Both the position numbers and the translations under genes were made by a program. A stretch of 64,000 bases of DNA from Methylopila sp. M107. GTDB lineage: Bacteria; Pseudomonadota; Alphaproteobacteria; Rhizobiales; Methylopilaceae. The notes beneath the pieces are model-generated. The model had not been told where the DNA came from. It did no database searches and saw only the letters and a list, made by a program, of their open reading frames with translations. Location of the stretch: positions 1,158,176 to 1,222,175 of the forward strand of contig NZ_ARWB01000001.1 of assembly GCF_000384475.1 (NCBI RefSeq), written 5' to 3'. Below are positions 62,654 to 64,000 of the stretch, in pieces. How positions within the stretch are numbered: the first letter of the stretch is position 1; each line of letters opens with the position of its first letter.

Positions 62654-63300
62654 GTAGGTAACTCGTATGTGCGGCCGGGCGGGCCGCCCTCGGCGAGCGA
62701 GGGCAGGGCGCGGCGAACGCGCGATCGGCGCCCGGCGGTGTGTGTCAGGGTTTGGAACGGATCGCCGGCGCGCGCTGACGCCAAAGTGGCGATCGATGCG
62801 GCGCAGGCGAAAGGCGAGCGCCGGCTGCGCCGGCGCGTGGAAATCCCGGTTGAAGCGATGTCGGCGTGGTTCGCCGTGCGCATTCCTCGAGAAGCCTCGC
62901 CAAAGAAACAGGGCGGCCCGATCGGTCGGGCGCGTCCGGAAGATACCGTGTCGTCAGCGTCGCGGACGACAGCTCGTCGTCGATCCCCGTGCGCGGCGTC
63001 GTTTCGAGGGCCAGTCGCTGTCAGGCGATAAGTCGGCGCCTCGTTTCGGAAGCCGCGAAGACCGCCGAGCGCGATGTCGAGACTCGTCTCAATACTCGCG
63101 TGAGCGCCGGTTCTTAACCGACCAGTCGCATATTTGACAAGCGCTTGACGGCGTTAAACGACGCGAAACCACAAGATCCACCGGACTTTCCGGAGACAGG
63201 CGCCCGAAACGTCCGCTATTTTCAGAGATGATTAACCAAGCGCCACATAACTGGTAGAAGCGGCCCCGGGGCCAACGCCGAGTGGAGACGCGCGCCCGCG
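62654..63300. other. Divergent intergenic region between rne and amiC, with a long rne leader
   Basis: No gene is evident in 647 bases. The half next to rne (62654-63100) is GC-rich, with several complementary segments such as GGCGGGCCGCCC and GCGCGATCGGCGC, and would be the transcribed rne leader. The half next to amiC is more AT-rich and contains the promoters. Open frames here are lone shadows with no start sites. Confidence 0.55.
63112..63140 (-). promoter_or_regulatory. Probable rne promoter
   Basis: On the minus strand, TTGTCA (63140-63135), a 17-base spacer and TTAAGA (63117-63112) form a housekeeping-type promoter. Transcription would start near 63105 and give a leader of about 450 bases before the rne start codon. 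Confidence 0.45.
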
Positions 63301-64000
63301 ATGATTCGCAAGGTTCTCGCGATATTGCTGACAGCGCTGCCCCTCTGGGGAGCGGCGGTCGCGCGCGCCGAACCGGTCGCGGTCGCCACCGACGCGCGGC
63401 TCGTCGGAGACGACCAGCGCACGCGCCTCGTGGTCGACCTCAGCGCCTCCGCGCCCATCAAGGCGTTTACGCTCGCCGATCCCTACCGCGTGATCATCGA
63501 CCTGCCGGACGTCGCCTTCAAGCTGCCCGAGAAGGCGGGCCGAACGGGCAGGGGGCTGATCAGCGCCTACCGATACGGCGTGCTGGCGCCGGGCCGGTCG
63601 AGGATCGTGGTCGACGTCAAGCGGCCCGTGGCGATCGACAAGGCCTTTGTGCTCGATCCCGTCGAGGGGCAGCCGGCCCGCCTCGTGCTCGACCTGACGC
63701 CGAGCGACCGGAAGACTTTCCTGCAGTCGAGCTCGGTCGCCGAAAAGGCTCCGGCGTCCGACGTCACCTCTGCGATCTCTGCGCCCGAGGAGGCGCGTCC
63801 CCTGGTGGTGATCGACCCCGGCCATGGCGGCGTCGATCCGGGCGCTTCGGGGCCGGAGGGCGCGAGCGAGAAGGACATCGTGCTGGCTTTCGCCAAGAGC
63901 CTGAAGGCCAAGATCGAAGCCTCGGGCCGCCGCGCCGTGCTGACGCGAGACGACGACACCTTCGTGTCGTTGCCGGCGCGCGTGAAGGCCGCGCGCGACG
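63301..64000 (+). CDS. amiC: N-acetylmuramoyl-L-alanine amidase AmiC, N-terminal part (runs off the right edge)
   Basis: The first 233 codons of a septal amidase that splits peptide from glycan during cell separation. The signal peptide is MIRKVLAILLTALPLWGAAV with cleavage near ARA-EP. An AMIN domain (about 27-125, AVATDARLVGDDQRTRLVVD onward) targets it to the wall. The Amidase_3 domain starts VVIDPGHGGVDPGASGPEG, where His and the next Glu (in ASEKDIVLAF) are the first zinc ligands. The ATG at 63301 is clear. Its activator is probably an NlpD-like protein; a degenerate LytM lipoprotein is encoded at 13309. It is divergent from rne. Confidence 0.93.
   Translation, partial: MIRKVLAILLTALPLWGAAVARAEPVAVATDARLVGDDQRTRLVVDLSASAPIKAFTLADPYRVIIDLPDVAFKLPEKAGRTGRGLISAYRYGVLAPGRSRIVVDVKRPVAIDKAFVLDPVEGQPARLVLDLTPSDRKTFLQSSSVAEKAPASDVTSAISAPEEARPLVVIDPGHGGVDPGASGPEGASEKDIVLAFAKSLKAKIEASGRRAVLTRDDDTFVSLPARVKAARD

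Noticed and set aside
59702-63031. A 1109-codon open frame on the plus strand, antisense to rne
   Set aside because: Its translation is rich in Arg, Leu, Gly and Asp runs and mirrors the rne codons; high GC removes stop codons from the complementary frame. It has no start site and no recognisable domain.

Overview
This 64 kb window looks like core chromosome of a GC-rich alphaproteobacterium, most likely in the order Hyphomicrobiales (Rhizobiales) and possibly a methylotroph. Four things support this: the gene order matches that order in several blocks (surE-pcm-nlpD, yajC-secD-secF, purMN / perM-hdaA-ppk-ppx-rnd-aspS, rne divergent from amiC); the C-rich, GC-rich codon use; HdaA and a perfect CtrA box; and a cytochrome cL, the electron acceptor of methanol dehydrogenases. 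No phage, transposase, integrase, CRISPR array, tRNA or rRNA gene was seen.

Layout, left to right. 1-5.4 kb: the start of an exonuclease III gene, a candidate small RNA on the minus strand, erpA, dgt, argS and a SPOR-domain membrane protein. 5.4-9.9 kb: nagZ, the condensin partners scpA-scpB, and the tatABC export genes. 9.9-15 kb: serS, surE, pcm and an NlpD-like lipoprotein whose LytM domain has lost zinc ligands. 15-20.6 kb: a DUF815 ATPase divergent from yajC-secD-secF, followed by homologues of two mitochondrial complex I assembly factors (Mth938/NDUFAF3-like and NDUFAF6-like). 20.6-26.6 kb: a P450 next to a LOG-type phosphoribohydrolase, a bitopic LysM protein and an Atm1-type ABC exporter. 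26.6-29.2 kb: an isolated cytochrome cL, divergent from the phospholipid genes psd-pssA across an AT-rich gap. 29.2-35 kb: a small protein and a lytic transglycosylase flanking a CtrA box, an orphan Bug-type binding protein, a DinB-like protein, ndk and two TerC paralogues. 35-46.7 kb: purMN, and the perM-hdaA-ppk-ppx, rnd and aspS block. 46.7-54 kb: a large periplasmic protein of unknown function, malic enzyme, a CSS/EAL phosphodiesterase joined to a ceramidase-like membrane protein, and a glycine-zipper lipoprotein. 54-64 kb: trpE, ppiD, tpiA, secG, rne and the start of amiC.

How the genes fit together. Envelope biology dominates: two protein-export systems (Sec accessory SecDF-YajC and SecG; Tat), periplasmic folding (PpiD), peptidoglycan remodelling (NlpD-like, AmiC, MltB-like, NagZ, SPOR and LysM proteins) and phosphatidylethanolamine synthesis (Pss, Psd). 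A second theme is nucleotide and stress metabolism (Dgt, Ndk, PurMN, Ppk, Ppx, SurE). Intergenic regions carry at least nine copies of two families of palindromic elements, mostly at gene ends.

I found no clear undescribed defence or mobile system. The observations most worth following are the candidate anti-Shine-Dalgarno small RNA (128-217), the P450-LOG pair, the orphan cytochrome cL, the degenerate LytM protein with its amidase in the same window, the CtrA box controlling a small protein, the palindromic operator before yajC, and the long rne leader.
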